Shown here: positions 1-8,422 of the stretch, one piece after another | Layout: each line of letters opens with the position of its first letter | Position numbering within the stretch: the first letter of the stretch is position 1 | Assembly (NCBI GenBank): GCA_903835685.1 | Contig: CAILNX010000037.1 | Span: 104,648-168,647, forward strand | From: an uncultured delta proteobacterium | GTDB taxonomy: Bacteria; Desulfobacterota; Desulfovibrionia; Desulfovibrionales; Desulfovibrionaceae | Direction of reading: 5' to 3' | DNA length: 64,000 bases | The notes under the pieces: generated by a model | Told to the model about the DNA's origin: nothing | Database searches by the model: none | Seen by the model: only the letters and a program-made list of their open reading frames with translations | Program-made: the position numbers and the translations under genes

Positions 1-155
1 TGATCGGCGACGACGTGTTCGCGGTCCTGTCCTACGAGGCTGCCGTGGCCCGCCGGGTCTCCCCGGGCGGCACCGGGCAAAAGGCCGTGGACCGGCAGGT
101 GGACGATTTGCGCGCCTGGCTGGCCGGGGTGATTCCGGCGGAGATCGGCGGATGA
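1..155 (+). CDS. argH: Argininosuccinate lyase, C-terminal end (partial)
   Basis: The reading frame enters from the left edge (first full codon at 3) and stops with TGA at 153-155. The visible 50 residues read as the extreme C-terminus of argininosuccinate lyase: an amphipathic stretch, then the conserved VARRVSPGGT segment that closes the family, then a terminal helix ending in PAEIGG. The enzyme splits argininosuccinate into arginine and fumarate, the last step of arginine synthesis, in the cytosol. Only the tail is present, so no catalytic residue can be checked. The assignment rests on the GGT motif and its distance from the stop. Confidence 0.75.
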   Translation, partial: IGDDVFAVLSYEAAVARRVSPGGTGQKAVDRQVDDLRAWLAGVIPAEIGG

Positions 156-194
156 ACATGACTAAACTGTCGGCCGCAGCCCGGGAAGCGAACC

Positions 195-398
195 ATGGGT
201 ACTGACAGCCATCCCCTGTACGGCGCGGAGCGCTTCAAGCCGTCCGAGCTCAAACGCCTGCGGGAGTTGGTGCGCGCCCAGTTCCCGGGCGACGACTCCC
301 TGTACCTGATGCACCTGGAGCGGGCCTGCCGGGTGGTGGCCGACGGCCTGGTCTCGGTGGGGGAACTCTTGGACGAGGTGGAGGCCTATTGCGGCTGA
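195..398 (+). CDS. Small conserved-looking hypothetical protein
   Basis: This is a 67-residue soluble protein with no membrane segment and a probable helical fold (residues about 17-62 are rich in Leu, Arg and Glu). It starts 39 bases after the argH stop on the same strand, so it may be the last gene of the arg operon. The ribosome site (GGGAAG, about 5 bases before ATG) is weak. No earlier start exists in this frame, since the ATGs at 152 and 158 are in other frames. I recognise no family. Codon use matches the GC-rich neighbours, which supports a real gene. Confidence 0.6.
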   Translation: MGTDSHPLYGAERFKPSELKRLRELVRAQFPGDDSLYLMHLERACRVVADGLVSVGELLDEVEAYCG

Positions 399-493
399 GT
401 CCGGATTTGGATTTGCCCTAGCCCATCTGTTTTTTTCCCTCCCATCTCACGCCCATCACATTTTATTCTTGCAATGCCTTTTGTTTTCGGTAT

Positions 494-520
494 ATGTATA
501 GATTAACTGAATCTATACAT
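494..520. promoter_or_regulatory. Perfect 11-bp inverted repeat upstream of a lipoprotein-like gene
   Basis: ATGTATAGATT and its exact reverse complement AATCTATACAT are separated by 5 bases and end 12 bases before the start codon at 533. The element is AT-rich against a GC-rich background. It could be a repressor operator or a 5'-UTR hairpin placed just ahead of the GGGGGT ribosome site. Confidence 0.55.
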
Positions 521-532
521 GGGGGTATTGTG

Positions 533-955
533 ATGAAATGGAGTTGGCCTATATTGCTGAGCGCAGTTCTTGGGATGTGCCTGTCCTGTTCCCCGTTCAT
601 GGCCGCCAAGCAGCCCGGGTACAAGAACGTCAACCTATTTTCCGAGGGCACGCCCCGGAACGAATTGATCGCCGAGTTCGGGGTCCCCACCATCACCGAA
701 GCCAAGGACGACGGGAAGCATGACATCTTTCGCTTCCGCCAGGGCTACACCGGCGGGGCCAAGGCGGGCCGCGCGGTCATGCACGGCGTCTTTGATGTGT
801 TCACGCTGGGACTATGGGAGGTTGTCGGCACCCCCATTGAATCGGCCGCCGATGGAAACGACATGGCTTATGAGGTGGTCTATGACGAAGGCGACCGGGT
901 GAGGCAGGTCATCCCCCTGACCAAGGACCAGACCAGCAAGACCACCGGGACGTAG
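533..955 (+). CDS. Probable small envelope lipoprotein (SmpA/BamE-like fold possible)
   Basis: The protein has 140 residues. The N-terminus is MKWSWPILLSAVLGMCLSC, a short charged head plus a hydrophobic run ending in Cys, which suggests a lipoprotein signal; the residues before Cys are not a textbook lipobox. The mature part contains GTPRNELIAEFGVPT, reminiscent of the repeat seen in SmpA/OmlA (BamE-like) lipoproteins. It is followed by a Gly-rich, weakly hydrophobic stretch (about 75-105) and a polar tail. The start at 533 is chosen over an upstream in-frame ATG at 494 because 494 lies inside the inverted repeat and 533 directly begins the signal peptide. It is monocistronic, bracketed by that repeat and a strong terminator. 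The outer-membrane location is inferred. Confidence 0.65.
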   Translation: MKWSWPILLSAVLGMCLSCSPFMAAKQPGYKNVNLFSEGTPRNELIAEFGVPTITEAKDDGKHDIFRFRQGYTGGAKAGRAVMHGVFDVFTLGLWEVVGTPIESAADGNDMAYEVVYDEGDRVRQVIPLTKDQTSKTTGT

Positions 956-996
956 AGAAGGCCTCTTGGTCGGGATTTGACTCGGCGTATTTCAGG

Positions 997-1046
997 GCGG
1001 CCGGGCTTCCATCGCTGAGAGGATGGAAGCCCGGCCGCGATTCTTT
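997..1046 (+). terminator. Strong rho-independent terminator
   Basis: A perfect 17-bp stem (997-1013 with 1022-1038), 8-base loop, is followed by GATTCTTTT. It lies 41 bases after the stop of the lipoprotein-like gene. Confidence 0.85.
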
Positions 1047-1128
1047 TGAGGGCAAAATGGCAAGGATAGGGCAAAAAGAAAGGGCGCCAAGGCTGTGAAC
1101 CATAGTGCCCTAACGACAGTATGCAGAG

Positions 1129-1222
1129 TGGCGGAAGCGTATAGGGGTCGAACCTACCGACGACCTCTCGACCGTCCACCGGATTTGAAGTCCGGGCGCC
1201 ACACCGGTGACGATACGCTTCC
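1129..1222 (-). tRNA. selC: Selenocysteine tRNA, anticodon UCA
   Basis: Read on the minus strand, the sequence folds as a tRNA-Sec. It starts GGAAGCG at 1222, has an anticodon loop with TCA (opal-reading), a long variable arm, a T-arm with GGTTCGACCCC, and the acceptor 3' strand CGCTTCC, then G and an encoded CCA at 1131-1129. The length is 94 with CCA, as expected for the extra-long bacterial tRNA-Sec with its 8-bp acceptor stem. Its presence shows that the organism makes selenoproteins. No selA, selB or clear UGA-containing selenoprotein gene is visible in this window. Confidence 0.93.
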
Positions 1223-1440
1223 TTGGGACAGGGGTTGCTAGCAGGTTTGGGCCTTTCGCGCAACTGAAGTTTTTTTCATGCTTTTTCCTCGTCCCGCGCC
1301 TTGCTTTTCTTAATATTTTTCTTACATTGTCCGGGTTCGACCTCATTTTGAGGGCTTTGGTTCGTGGACATGGCGGCGGGCTCCGTGTTAGGCCGAGAGT
1401 TGCCTGACGACGGGCTTTGTTGTGCTATCGGAGGAAAGGT

Positions 1441-3444
1441 TTGAATAATTTCACGAAGAATCTGCTCATCTGGGCGACCATTTCCCTGGTCATGGTCGTT
1501 CTCTTCAATCTGTTCAATCAGGCCCCCACGTCCCAGCTCAAGCTGAACTACAGCGACTTCCTCACCCATGTGAAGAGCGGGGACGTGGTGGCGGTCAAGG
1601 TCCAGGGCCAGAAGATCACCGGGGTCATGGTGGACAACAAGCGGTTCACCACCTTTTCGCCGCATGACACCACCCTGGTGGACACCCTCATCAAGAGCAA
1701 GGTGCAGATTTCGGCCGAGCCCGAGGACGAGGCCCCCTGGTACATGACCCTGTTCGTGTCCTGGTTCCCCATGCTCCTTTTGATCGGCGTGTGGATTTTC
1801 TTCATGCGCCAGATGCAGGGAGGGGGCAGCGGCGGACGAGGGGCCATGTCCTTTGGCCGGGCTCGGGCCAAGCTCCTGAGCGAGGACACGGCCAAGGTCA
1901 CCTTCGAGGACGTGGCCGGGGTGGACGAGGCCAAGGAGGAGCTTTCGGAGATCGTTGATTTCCTGAAAGAGCCCAAGAAATTTACTCGTCTGGGCGGACG
2001 CATCCCCAAGGGCGTGCTCCTGATCGGGCCTCCAGGCACGGGCAAGACCCTCTTGGCCCGGGCCGTGGCCGGTGAGGCCGGGGTGCCCTTCTTCTCCATC
2101 TCCGGCTCGGACTTCGTGGAAATGTTCGTGGGCGTGGGCGCTTCCCGGGTGCGCGATTTGTTCGTGCAGGGCAAGAAGAACGCCCCCTGCCTCATCTTCA
2201 TCGACGAGATCGACGCCGTGGGCCGCCAGCGTGGCGCTGGCCTGGGCGGCGGACACGACGAACGTGAGCAGACCCTGAACCAGCTCCTGGTGGAGATGGA
2301 CGGATTCGAGTCCAATGAGGGGGTCATCCTCATCGCGGCCACCAACCGGCCCGATGTCCTGGACCCGGCTCTGCTTCGGCCCGGGCGTTTCGACCGCCAG
2401 GTGGTGGTGCCCACCCCGGACCTGCGCGGCCGCACGCGTATCCTCCAGGTGCACAGCCGCCGGGTGCCCCTGGCCCCGGAAGTGGACCTGGGGCTTCTGG
2501 CCCGGGGTACGCCGGGATTTTCCGGCGCGGACCTGGAGAACCTGGTCAACGAGGCCGCCCTGGCCGCGGCCAAGAAGAACCAGGAAAAGGTGTTCATGGC
2601 CGACTTCGAGGAGGCCAAGGACAAGGTGCTCATGGGCAAGGAGCGCCGCAGCGTGATCATCAGCGAGGAAGAGAAGAAGACCACGGCCTATCACGAGGCC
2701 GGGCACGCGCTGGTGGCCATGACCCTGCCCGGCACCGACCCGGTGCACAAGGTGAGCATCATTCCGCGCGGCATGGCCCTGGGCGTGACCCAGCAACTGC
2801 CCACGGACGACCGGCACAACTACAGCCGCGACTTCCTGGAGAAGTCCCTGGCCGTGCTTTTGGGCGGCCGGGTGGCCGAGGAGGTCATCCTGGACCAGAT
2901 GACCACCGGGGCCTCCAACGATATCGAGCGGGTGACCAAGATGGCCCGCAACATGGTCTGCAAATGGGGCATGAGCGAGAAGCTCGGGCCGCTCTCCTTT
3001 GGGACCAGCGAGGACCATCCCTTCCTGGGCCGTGAACTGGGCCACGTGAAGGACTACAGCGAGGATACGGCCCGGACCATTGATGACGAGGTCCGGCGCA
3101 TTGTGGACGAGGCCCACGACAAGGCCAAGCAGATCATCCGGGAGAACATCGAGGTCCTGCACAAGATCGCGGCCGCCCTGCTCGAACGCGAGACCGTGAC
3201 CGGCGCGGACATCGCCCTGCTCATGAAGGGTGAGCCCCTGCCGCCCTACAACCGCAACGGCGGTTCCCCTGACGGGGGCGGCGGCGCGGGCGCATCGACG
3301 CAGGCGGCCCAGGCCGAGCCTGCGACAGAGCCCACGGCCGACACGGCCAGTCCGGCGCAGCAGCCCCAGACCCCTGACCCGGCCAAGGCGGGCGGCGACG
3401 AGTTTCATCTGGAAGAGGCCGACGACGAAAAGAAGCCCCGATAG
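1441..3444 (+). CDS. ftsH: ATP-dependent zinc metalloprotease FtsH
   Basis: This is a membrane-anchored AAA+ protease that removes unneeded or misassembled membrane and regulatory proteins. The 667 residues have two N-terminal membrane segments (about 8-25 and 101-119) flanking a small periplasmic domain. The AAA module follows, with Walker A GPPGTGKT (196-203), Walker B LIFIDEID (251-258) and a second-region SRH. The peptidase has zinc-binding HEAGH (418-422). The tail is rich in Pro, Ala and Gln and acidic at the end. The start is TTG at 1441, preceded by GGAGG with 6-base spacing; a TTG further upstream lacks a site. First gene of a forward operon with folP 15 bases downstream, an arrangement I associate with Desulfovibrio-type genomes. 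Confidence 0.97.
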   Translation: MNNFTKNLLIWATISLVMVVLFNLFNQAPTSQLKLNYSDFLTHVKSGDVVAVKVQGQKITGVMVDNKRFTTFSPHDTTLVDTLIKSKVQISAEPEDEAPWYMTLFVSWFPMLLLIGVWIFFMRQMQGGGSGGRGAMSFGRARAKLLSEDTAKVTFEDVAGVDEAKEELSEIVDFLKEPKKFTRLGGRIPKGVLLIGPPGTGKTLLARAVAGEAGVPFFSISGSDFVEMFVGVGASRVRDLFVQGKKNAPCLIFIDEIDAVGRQRGAGLGGGHDEREQTLNQLLVEMDGFESNEGVILIAATNRPDVLDPALLRPGRFDRQVVVPTPDLRGRTRILQVHSRRVPLAPEVDLGLLARGTPGFSGADLENLVNEAALAAAKKNQEKVFMADFEEAKDKVLMGKERRSVIISEEEKKTTAYHEAGHALVAMTLPGTDPVHKVSIIPRGMALGVTQQLPTDDRHNYSRDFLEKSLAVLLGGRVAEEVILDQMTTGASNDIERVTKMARNMVCKWGMSEKLGPLSFGTSEDHPFLGRELGHVKDYSEDTARTIDDEVRRIVDEAHDKAKQIIRENIEVLHKIAAALLERETVTGADIALLMKGEPLPPYNRNGGSPDGGGGAGASTQAAQAEPATEPTADTASPAQQPQTPDPAKAGGDEFHLEEADDEKKPR

Positions 3445-3459
3445 GGACCGCGAGGAACC

Positions 3460-4311
3460 ATGACGGGCGGGACGGTATGGAATGTCGGGGGGGGCCGGGT
3501 CCTTGGCCCCTCGCCTTTTTTCATCGCCGGGATCGTGAACGTCACCCCGGACTCGTTCTATGACGGCGGGCGGCACGCCAGCCCCGAGCAGGCCGTTCAG
3601 CACGGCCTCAAGCTGGCCCGGGAAGGCGCGGACATCCTGGACGTGGGCGGGGAGAGCACCCGGCCCTTTGCCCCGGAAGTGAGCGTGGACGAGGAACTGG
3701 CCCGGGTGATTCCGGTGATTCGGAGCCTGGCTCAGGAGCTTGGCCCTGACGGCCCGGTCCTTTCGGTGGACACCTCCAAGGCCCCGGTGGCCCGGGCCGC
3801 GCTCGAAGCCGGGGCGCTCATGGTCAACGACGTCTCGGCCTGTTGCTTCGATCCCGGCCTGGCGGAAGTCCTGGCCGAACACCAGCCCGGGTACGTGCTC
3901 ATGCACAGCCAGGGGCGGCCCGGAGACATGCAGAAGGACCCCTGCTACCAGGACGTGGTGGCCGAGATTCTGGCTTTTTTCGAGGAGCGCCTGGAATTTC
4001 TGGCCCGGGCTGGACTGCTGCGGTCCCGGGTGGTTCTGGACCCGGGCATCGGGTTCGGCAAGACGCTTGAGCACAACCTGGCCATCCTGGCCGGGATCGA
4101 GAAATTTCTGGTCCTGGGGCGGCCCCTGTATCTGGGCCTGTCCAACAAATCCCTGTGGGGAAAGCTCCTGGACCTGCCCCCGGACGGGCGTCAGACCGCC
4201 ACCCAGGTGGCCACGGCGCTCATGGCCGCCCGGGGCGTGGCCGTGCACCGGGTGCACGAGGTGGAATTGACCCGGCAGACCCTGGCTCTCGTCAGGGCCG
4301 TCGCCGGGTGA
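3460..4311 (+). CDS. folP: Dihydropteroate synthase
   Basis: Joins 6-hydroxymethyl-dihydropterin pyrophosphate to p-aminobenzoate to make dihydropteroate in folate synthesis; the sulfonamide target. The 283 residues form a TIM barrel. The first signature GIVNVTPDSF lies at residues 24-33 and the second, ILDVGGESTRP, near 60-70. A late DPGIGFGKT segment matches the pterin/phosphate loop. The gene sits 15 bases after ftsH and 15 bases before cdaA, in one operon. The first 20 residues before the barrel strand are slightly longer than in short homologues. No key residue appears missing. Confidence 0.95.
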   Translation: MTGGTVWNVGGGRVLGPSPFFIAGIVNVTPDSFYDGGRHASPEQAVQHGLKLAREGADILDVGGESTRPFAPEVSVDEELARVIPVIRSLAQELGPDGPVLSVDTSKAPVARAALEAGALMVNDVSACCFDPGLAEVLAEHQPGYVLMHSQGRPGDMQKDPCYQDVVAEILAFFEERLEFLARAGLLRSRVVLDPGIGFGKTLEHNLAILAGIEKFLVLGRPLYLGLSNKSLWGKLLDLPPDGRQTATQVATALMAARGVAVHRVHEVELTRQTLALVRAVAG

Positions 4312-4326
4312 GGGGCGGGAGCGGGC

Positions 4327-5073
4327 ATGCTTGAAATCGGAACCGTGGAGCTTTCCTGGCGGGAGATGCTGGATGTGGGCCTGGTGGCTCTCATCTACTA
4401 CTACCTGCTGCTCCTCATCCGGGGAACCCGCGCGGTTTCGGTGCTCTACGGCCTGGTTCTCCTTCTGCTGGTCTACTACGCCTCGGACGAGCTGGGCCTG
4501 GCCACGCTCAACTGGTTTCTGGCCAATTTCCTGGGCTCCATCTTCCTGGTGGTCATCATCCTTTTCCAGGCGGACATCCGCAAGGCCCTGGCCCAGGTGG
4601 GCGGAGGCAGCTTCTGGCGCAAGGCCACCATCAAGAGCGAGGTCATGGAGGAGTTGGTGGCCGCCTTTCTGGCCCTGGCCAAGTCCAAGATCGGCGGCAT
4701 CGTGGTCCTGGAGAAGAACGAATCCCTGGGCGAGATCGTCCAGCGCGGGGTGGAGCTGGACGCGGTCCTGACCAAGGAGCTGCTTTTGAGCATCTTTCAG
4801 CCCGGCACGCCTTTGCACGACGGCGCGGTCATCGTGCGCGCGGGCAAAGTGGCGGCGGCTTCCTGCATCCTGCCCCTGACCACGGGCATCGGCCGGGCCG
4901 CCTTTGGCACCCGGCACCGGGCGGCCATCGGCATCAGCGAGGAATCCGACGCCATCGCCGTGGTGGCCTCGGAGGAGCGCGGGGAGATTTCCGTGGCCGT
5001 GGGCGGCAAGCTGACCACGGCCCTGGACGAGAAGCGGTTGCGGCGCGTGCTCAAAACCGTGCTGGAGAAGTAG
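4327..5073 (+). CDS. cdaA: Membrane diadenylate cyclase (c-di-AMP synthase, CdaA type)
   Basis: Makes cyclic di-AMP from two ATP. The 248 residues have an N-terminal part with three membrane helices (within about 15-85), then the DAC domain. Both catalytic motifs are intact: DGA at residues 165-167 (in LHDGAVIV) and RHR at 196-198 (in GTRHRAAIG). The family normally sits in a cluster with its regulator CdaR and with glmM, and that is the case here: cdaR starts 6 bases downstream and glmM follows. c-di-AMP usually governs osmolyte and potassium balance and cell-wall homeostasis, so co-transcription with glmM fits. Confidence 0.95.
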   Translation: MLEIGTVELSWREMLDVGLVALIYYYLLLLIRGTRAVSVLYGLVLLLLVYYASDELGLATLNWFLANFLGSIFLVVIILFQADIRKALAQVGGGSFWRKATIKSEVMEELVAAFLALAKSKIGGIVVLEKNESLGEIVQRGVELDAVLTKELLLSIFQPGTPLHDGAVIVRAGKVAAASCILPLTTGIGRAAFGTRHRAAIGISEESDAIAVVASEERGEISVAVGGKLTTALDEKRLRRVLKTVLEK

Positions 5074-5079
5074 GGCCTC

Positions 5080-6000
5080 ATGGGACACCGCTGGCAAATC
5101 GCACTCCTGGCCGTGGTTCTGGCCGTGTTCTCCTGGTATCTGGTCAGCGGCCGGGAGCGGGTGGAGAGCTGGATCCAGGTTCCGGTGGAGATGACCAATC
5201 CCCCGACCTCGCTGTTCATCAGCAAGGGCGCGGTGAACAAGCTGGAGGTGCGCGTGCGCGGTCCCAAGGGCATCGTGCGCTCCCTGACCGGCCGGGAAAA
5301 GCCCTATACCTTGAATCTGGCCGGGCTCCAGGTGGGGGACAACACCATCCTCATTGAGGAACGCGGCCTCAAGCTGTCCAAGTCACTGGAAGTGATGGAG
5401 ATCAAGCCCAACCGGGTGCAGATTTTGGCCGACCGCATCGTGACCCAGAGCGTGCCGGTGTCCATCCGTTACGCCGGGCAGTTGAACGACGACTACCGCA
5501 TCCTCACCTCCAACTCCACGCCAGCGAGCGTGACCCTGCGCGGGCCTGAGAGCATGATGCGCAAGGTGCCCAGCCTGGACACCAAGGGTGTGGTCCTGCC
5601 TGCCGAGCCGCCTGCGGTGTGGGCGGCCAGGATCGGCCTGCGGCCGCCGGGCGAGGACGTGGAGGTGGACCCGGTGGAGGTGGAGGTCAACATCGCCTTT
5701 GGCCTCAAAACCAAGGCCCTGTGGATTCGGATTCCCGTGGCCATGCAGGTGGCGGGCTCGGCCCAGGCCTCGCTCATCACCAAGCACGTGGGCGTGCTGG
5801 TGGAAGGCCCGCTCTCGGCCATCCGGAGCCTGGATTTGCGCAAGGACGTGGAGGCCACCCTGCTCCTGCCCGGCAACCCGGCCCCGGGCAAGCATACCTA
5901 TCCTTACAAGGTGGTCATTCCCCAGGGCCTGACCATCAAGGAACTCAGCCCGCCTGCGGTGGAAGTCCAGGTGCATGGCCCGAGCCACAAAACACCATAG
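5080..6000 (+). CDS. cdaR: YbbR-domain protein, probable CdaA regulator
   Basis: The 306 residues have one N-terminal membrane anchor (about 6-24, WQIALLAVVLAVFSWYL), then an extracytoplasmic region of repeated beta-rich YbbR-like units (roughly 30-110, 120-200 and 205-295). In Firmicutes the equivalent protein binds CdaA in the membrane and tunes c-di-AMP synthesis; that role here is inferred from gene order. It starts 6 bases after the cdaA stop and ends 27 bases before glmM. No enzymatic motif is visible. Confidence 0.85.
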   Translation: MGHRWQIALLAVVLAVFSWYLVSGRERVESWIQVPVEMTNPPTSLFISKGAVNKLEVRVRGPKGIVRSLTGREKPYTLNLAGLQVGDNTILIEERGLKLSKSLEVMEIKPNRVQILADRIVTQSVPVSIRYAGQLNDDYRILTSNSTPASVTLRGPESMMRKVPSLDTKGVVLPAEPPAVWAARIGLRPPGEDVEVDPVEVEVNIAFGLKTKALWIRIPVAMQVAGSAQASLITKHVGVLVEGPLSAIRSLDLRKDVEATLLLPGNPAPGKHTYPYKVVIPQGLTIKELSPPAVEVQVHGPSHKTP

Positions 6001-6027
6001 TTTTCCCCTTTTGGAGAGAAACGGACC

Positions 6028-7380
6028 ATGAGCAAACGCCTGTTCGGAACCGACGGACTCCGTGGGTTTGTCAATGAATTCCCCATGATCCCGGAACTGG
6101 CCTTGCGGCTGGGTCTGGCTGCGGGGCAGTATTTCCAGAAGGACTCCCGCCGCCACAAGGTGGTCATCGGCAAGGACACCCGGCTCTCGGGCTATGTGTT
6201 CGAGACGGCCCTGACCTCGGGGTTCTGCGCCGCGGGCATGCACGTGAACCTGGTGGGACCCATGCCCACCCCGGCCATCTCCTTTCTCACCCGCAGCATG
6301 CGCGCGGACCTGGGCGTGGTCATCTCGGCCTCGCACAACCCCTTTCACGACAACGGGATCAAGTTCTTCGACGCCCAGGGCTTCAAGCTGCCCGACGAGG
6401 TGGAGGACGAGATTTCGGCCATGGTCCTCGATCCTAGCGTGGAATGGGACTACCCGGCTCCGGAGAAGATAGGCAGGGCCTTCCGCATCGAGGACAGCCC
6501 GGGCCGCTACATCGTGTACTTGAAATACAGCTTCCCCCAAAACCGCACCCTGGAAGGCCTGCGCATCGTGCTCGACTGCGCGCACGGGGCCACCTACAAG
6601 GTCGCGCCCCAGATTTTCGAGGAATTGGGGGCCGAGGTCATCCGGGTGGGTGTGGTGCCCAACGGCCTGAACATCAACGATAAATGCGGCTCCCTCTATC
6701 CCGAGGTCATTTCCCGCATGGTCCTGGACACAGGCGCGGACCTCGGCCTGGCCCTGGACGGGGACGGGGACCGGCTCATCGTGGTGGACGAGAAAGGCCA
6801 GGTCCTGGACGGGGACCAGCTCATGGCCCTGTGCGCCTTGGACCTGATGGAGCGCCAGGCCCTGGCCAAGGGGCTCCTGGTGTCCACGGTCATGAGCAAC
6901 ATGGCCCTGGAGGTGTTCATGGAAGAGCGGGGCGGGAAGCTCCTGCGCACCCCGGTGGGCGACCGCTACGTGGTGGAGGCCATGCGTCGGGAGGGCGCGG
7001 TGTTCGGCGGCGAACAGTCCGGGCACCTCATCTTCCTGGAATACAGCACCACGGGCGACGGCATCCTGGCCGGGCTCCAGCTTCTGCGCATCATGCAGGA
7101 AAAGAACCGGCCCTTGTCCGAACTCTCCCACCTGCTCATCCCCTATCCGCAAAAGCTCATCAACGTGCGGGTGAGCAAGAAGCCACCCTTTGAGCAGGTC
7201 CCGGCCCTGCAGGCGGCCGTGGCCAAGGTGGAGAAGGAGTTGGCCGGGCGCGGCCGGGTGCTTCTGCGCTATTCCGGCACCGAGCCCAAGGCCCGGGTCA
7301 TGGTCGAGGGCCAGGACGCGGACAAGGTCGAGCGCTTGGCCCAGGAACTGGCCGAGCTGGTCGAGAAAAATTTGCAATGA
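6028..7380 (+). CDS. glmM: Phosphoglucosamine mutase
   Basis: Interconverts glucosamine-6-phosphate and glucosamine-1-phosphate, the entry to UDP-GlcNAc for peptidoglycan and LPS. The 450 residues are the normal length. The phosphoserine loop [11 protein letters not shown] is present with the active Ser at residue 102. The metal-binding segment DGDGDR lies near 243-248. A sugar-binding GGEQSGH and the C-terminal phosphate loop [10 protein letters not shown] are also present. Preceded by GGAGAG. After the stop a short inverted repeat (7396-7413, TCCGGC/GCCGGA) could attenuate or end transcription but has no T tract. Confidence 0.96.
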   Translation: MSKRLFGTDGLRGFVNEFPMIPELALRLGLAAGQYFQKDSRRHKVVIGKDTRLSGYVFETALTSGFCAAGMHVNLVGPMPTPAISFLTRSMRADLGVVISASHNPFHDNGIKFFDAQGFKLPDEVEDEISAMVLDPSVEWDYPAPEKIGRAFRIEDSPGRYIVYLKYSFPQNRTLEGLRIVLDCAHGATYKVAPQIFEELGAEVIRVGVVPNGLNINDKCGSLYPEVISRMVLDTGADLGLALDGDGDRLIVVDEKGQVLDGDQLMALCALDLMERQALAKGLLVSTVMSNMALEVFMEERGGKLLRTPVGDRYVVEAMRREGAVFGGEQSGHLIFLEYSTTGDGILAGLQLLRIMQEKNRPLSELSHLLIPYPQKLINVRVSKKPPFEQVPALQAAVAKVEKELAGRGRVLLRYSGTEPKARVMVEGQDADKVERLAQELAELVEKNLQ

Positions 7381-7519
7381 TGTCGCATCTCCGTATCCGG
7401 CCCTTGAGCCGGAGATGAGACAAGGGGCCTGGCCGCTGTCCGCATCAGGACGGTGAGCCGCCGAAAGACCCGGGATGCTCCCGGCCTTTTGAAGCCCAAC
7501 CCGAACCAGGAGTCTGTCC

Positions 7520-8386
7520 ATGAAGATCAAGAAAGTGATCGTGCCCGTGGCTGGCTGGGGTACGGGCCTTCTGCCCGCCACCAAGAACGTGCCCAAGGAA
7601 ATGCTGCCCATCCACAACAAACCCATCATCCAGTACGTGGTGGAGGAGGCCCAGGCCGCCGGGCTCACCGACGTGGTCTTTGTCACCAACCAGAACAAGG
7701 TCATCATCCAGGACCATTTCGACTACAACCTGGCCCTGGAGCGGGTCCTGGAGCGGGCCGGGAAGCTCGATCTGATCAAGACCATCCGGGACGTGGCCGA
7801 GATGGTCACGGTCATCGCCATCCGCCAGAAGGAGCAACTCGGCCTGGGGCACGCCGTGCTCTGCGCCCGGGCCGTGTGTGGGGACGAGCCCGTGGCGGTC
7901 ATGGTCGGCGACGACCTCATGTTCGGGCCGGACCCGGCCATCGGCCAACTCATGGACGTGGCCCTGGCCGAGCACATGCCCGTGGTCGGGGTCATCGAGG
8001 TGCCCGAGAACCAGGTGGACAAGTACGGGATCATCCAGGGCGAGGAATTCGCCCCGGGCATGTACCGGGTGCGCGGGGTGGTGGAGAAGCCCGCCGTGGG
8101 CAAGGCCCCCTCGCGCCTGGCCATGGTCGGCCGTTACGTCCTGTTCCCGGACATCTTCAAGCATCTGGAGAAGTGCAAGCCCGGCGTGGGCGGGGAAATC
8201 CAGCTCACCGACGCCCTGCAGGCCCTGGTCAAGGAGAACCGTCTCCTGGCCGTGAAGCTCAAGGGCCAGAGGTTCGACGCGGGCGACTGGCCCGAGTACC
8301 TGGCGGCCAACGTCTACATGGGCCTGAACGACCCGGCCATGCGGGACCTGCTGAAAAAGCGGTTGACCGAAGTGCTGGAGGGATAG
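7520..8386 (+). CDS. galU: UTP-glucose-1-phosphate uridylyltransferase with altered nucleotide loop
   Basis: Makes UDP-glucose from UTP and glucose-1-phosphate for envelope sugars. The 288 residues match the family: KEMLPIHNKPIIQYVVEEA follows the N-terminal loop, GDD (VMVGDDLMFGP) near 130-140, a VEKP segment, and GDWPEY near 255. The nucleotide loop reads GWGTGLLPATK at residues 12-22. Nearly all members have Arg at position 16 (GxGTR), and here it is Gly. Lys22 is kept. It is preceded by CAGGAG and separated from glmM by 139 bases, so it may have its own promoter. Confidence 0.93.
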   Translation: MKIKKVIVPVAGWGTGLLPATKNVPKEMLPIHNKPIIQYVVEEAQAAGLTDVVFVTNQNKVIIQDHFDYNLALERVLERAGKLDLIKTIRDVAEMVTVIAIRQKEQLGLGHAVLCARAVCGDEPVAVMVGDDLMFGPDPAIGQLMDVALAEHMPVVGVIEVPENQVDKYGIIQGEEFAPGMYRVRGVVEKPAVGKAPSRLAMVGRYVLFPDIFKHLEKCKPGVGGEIQLTDALQALVKENRLLAVKLKGQRFDAGDWPEYLAANVYMGLNDPAMRDLLKKRLTEVLEG

Positions 8387-8422
8387 GGTGGAGAGGACCC
8401 CGAAAACCTCGGGGGCCGATTC

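Noticed and set aside
1276..5097. Open frame of more than 1200 codons on the minus strand, antisense to ftsH-folP-cdaA
   Set aside because: It is rich in His, Gly, Gln and Pro with no domain, and mirrors the GC-biased codons of well-identified genes on the other strand.
5383..7707. Long minus-strand open frame opposite glmM
   Set aside because: Same signature of an antisense shadow; glmM, cdaR and galU on the plus strand are certain.
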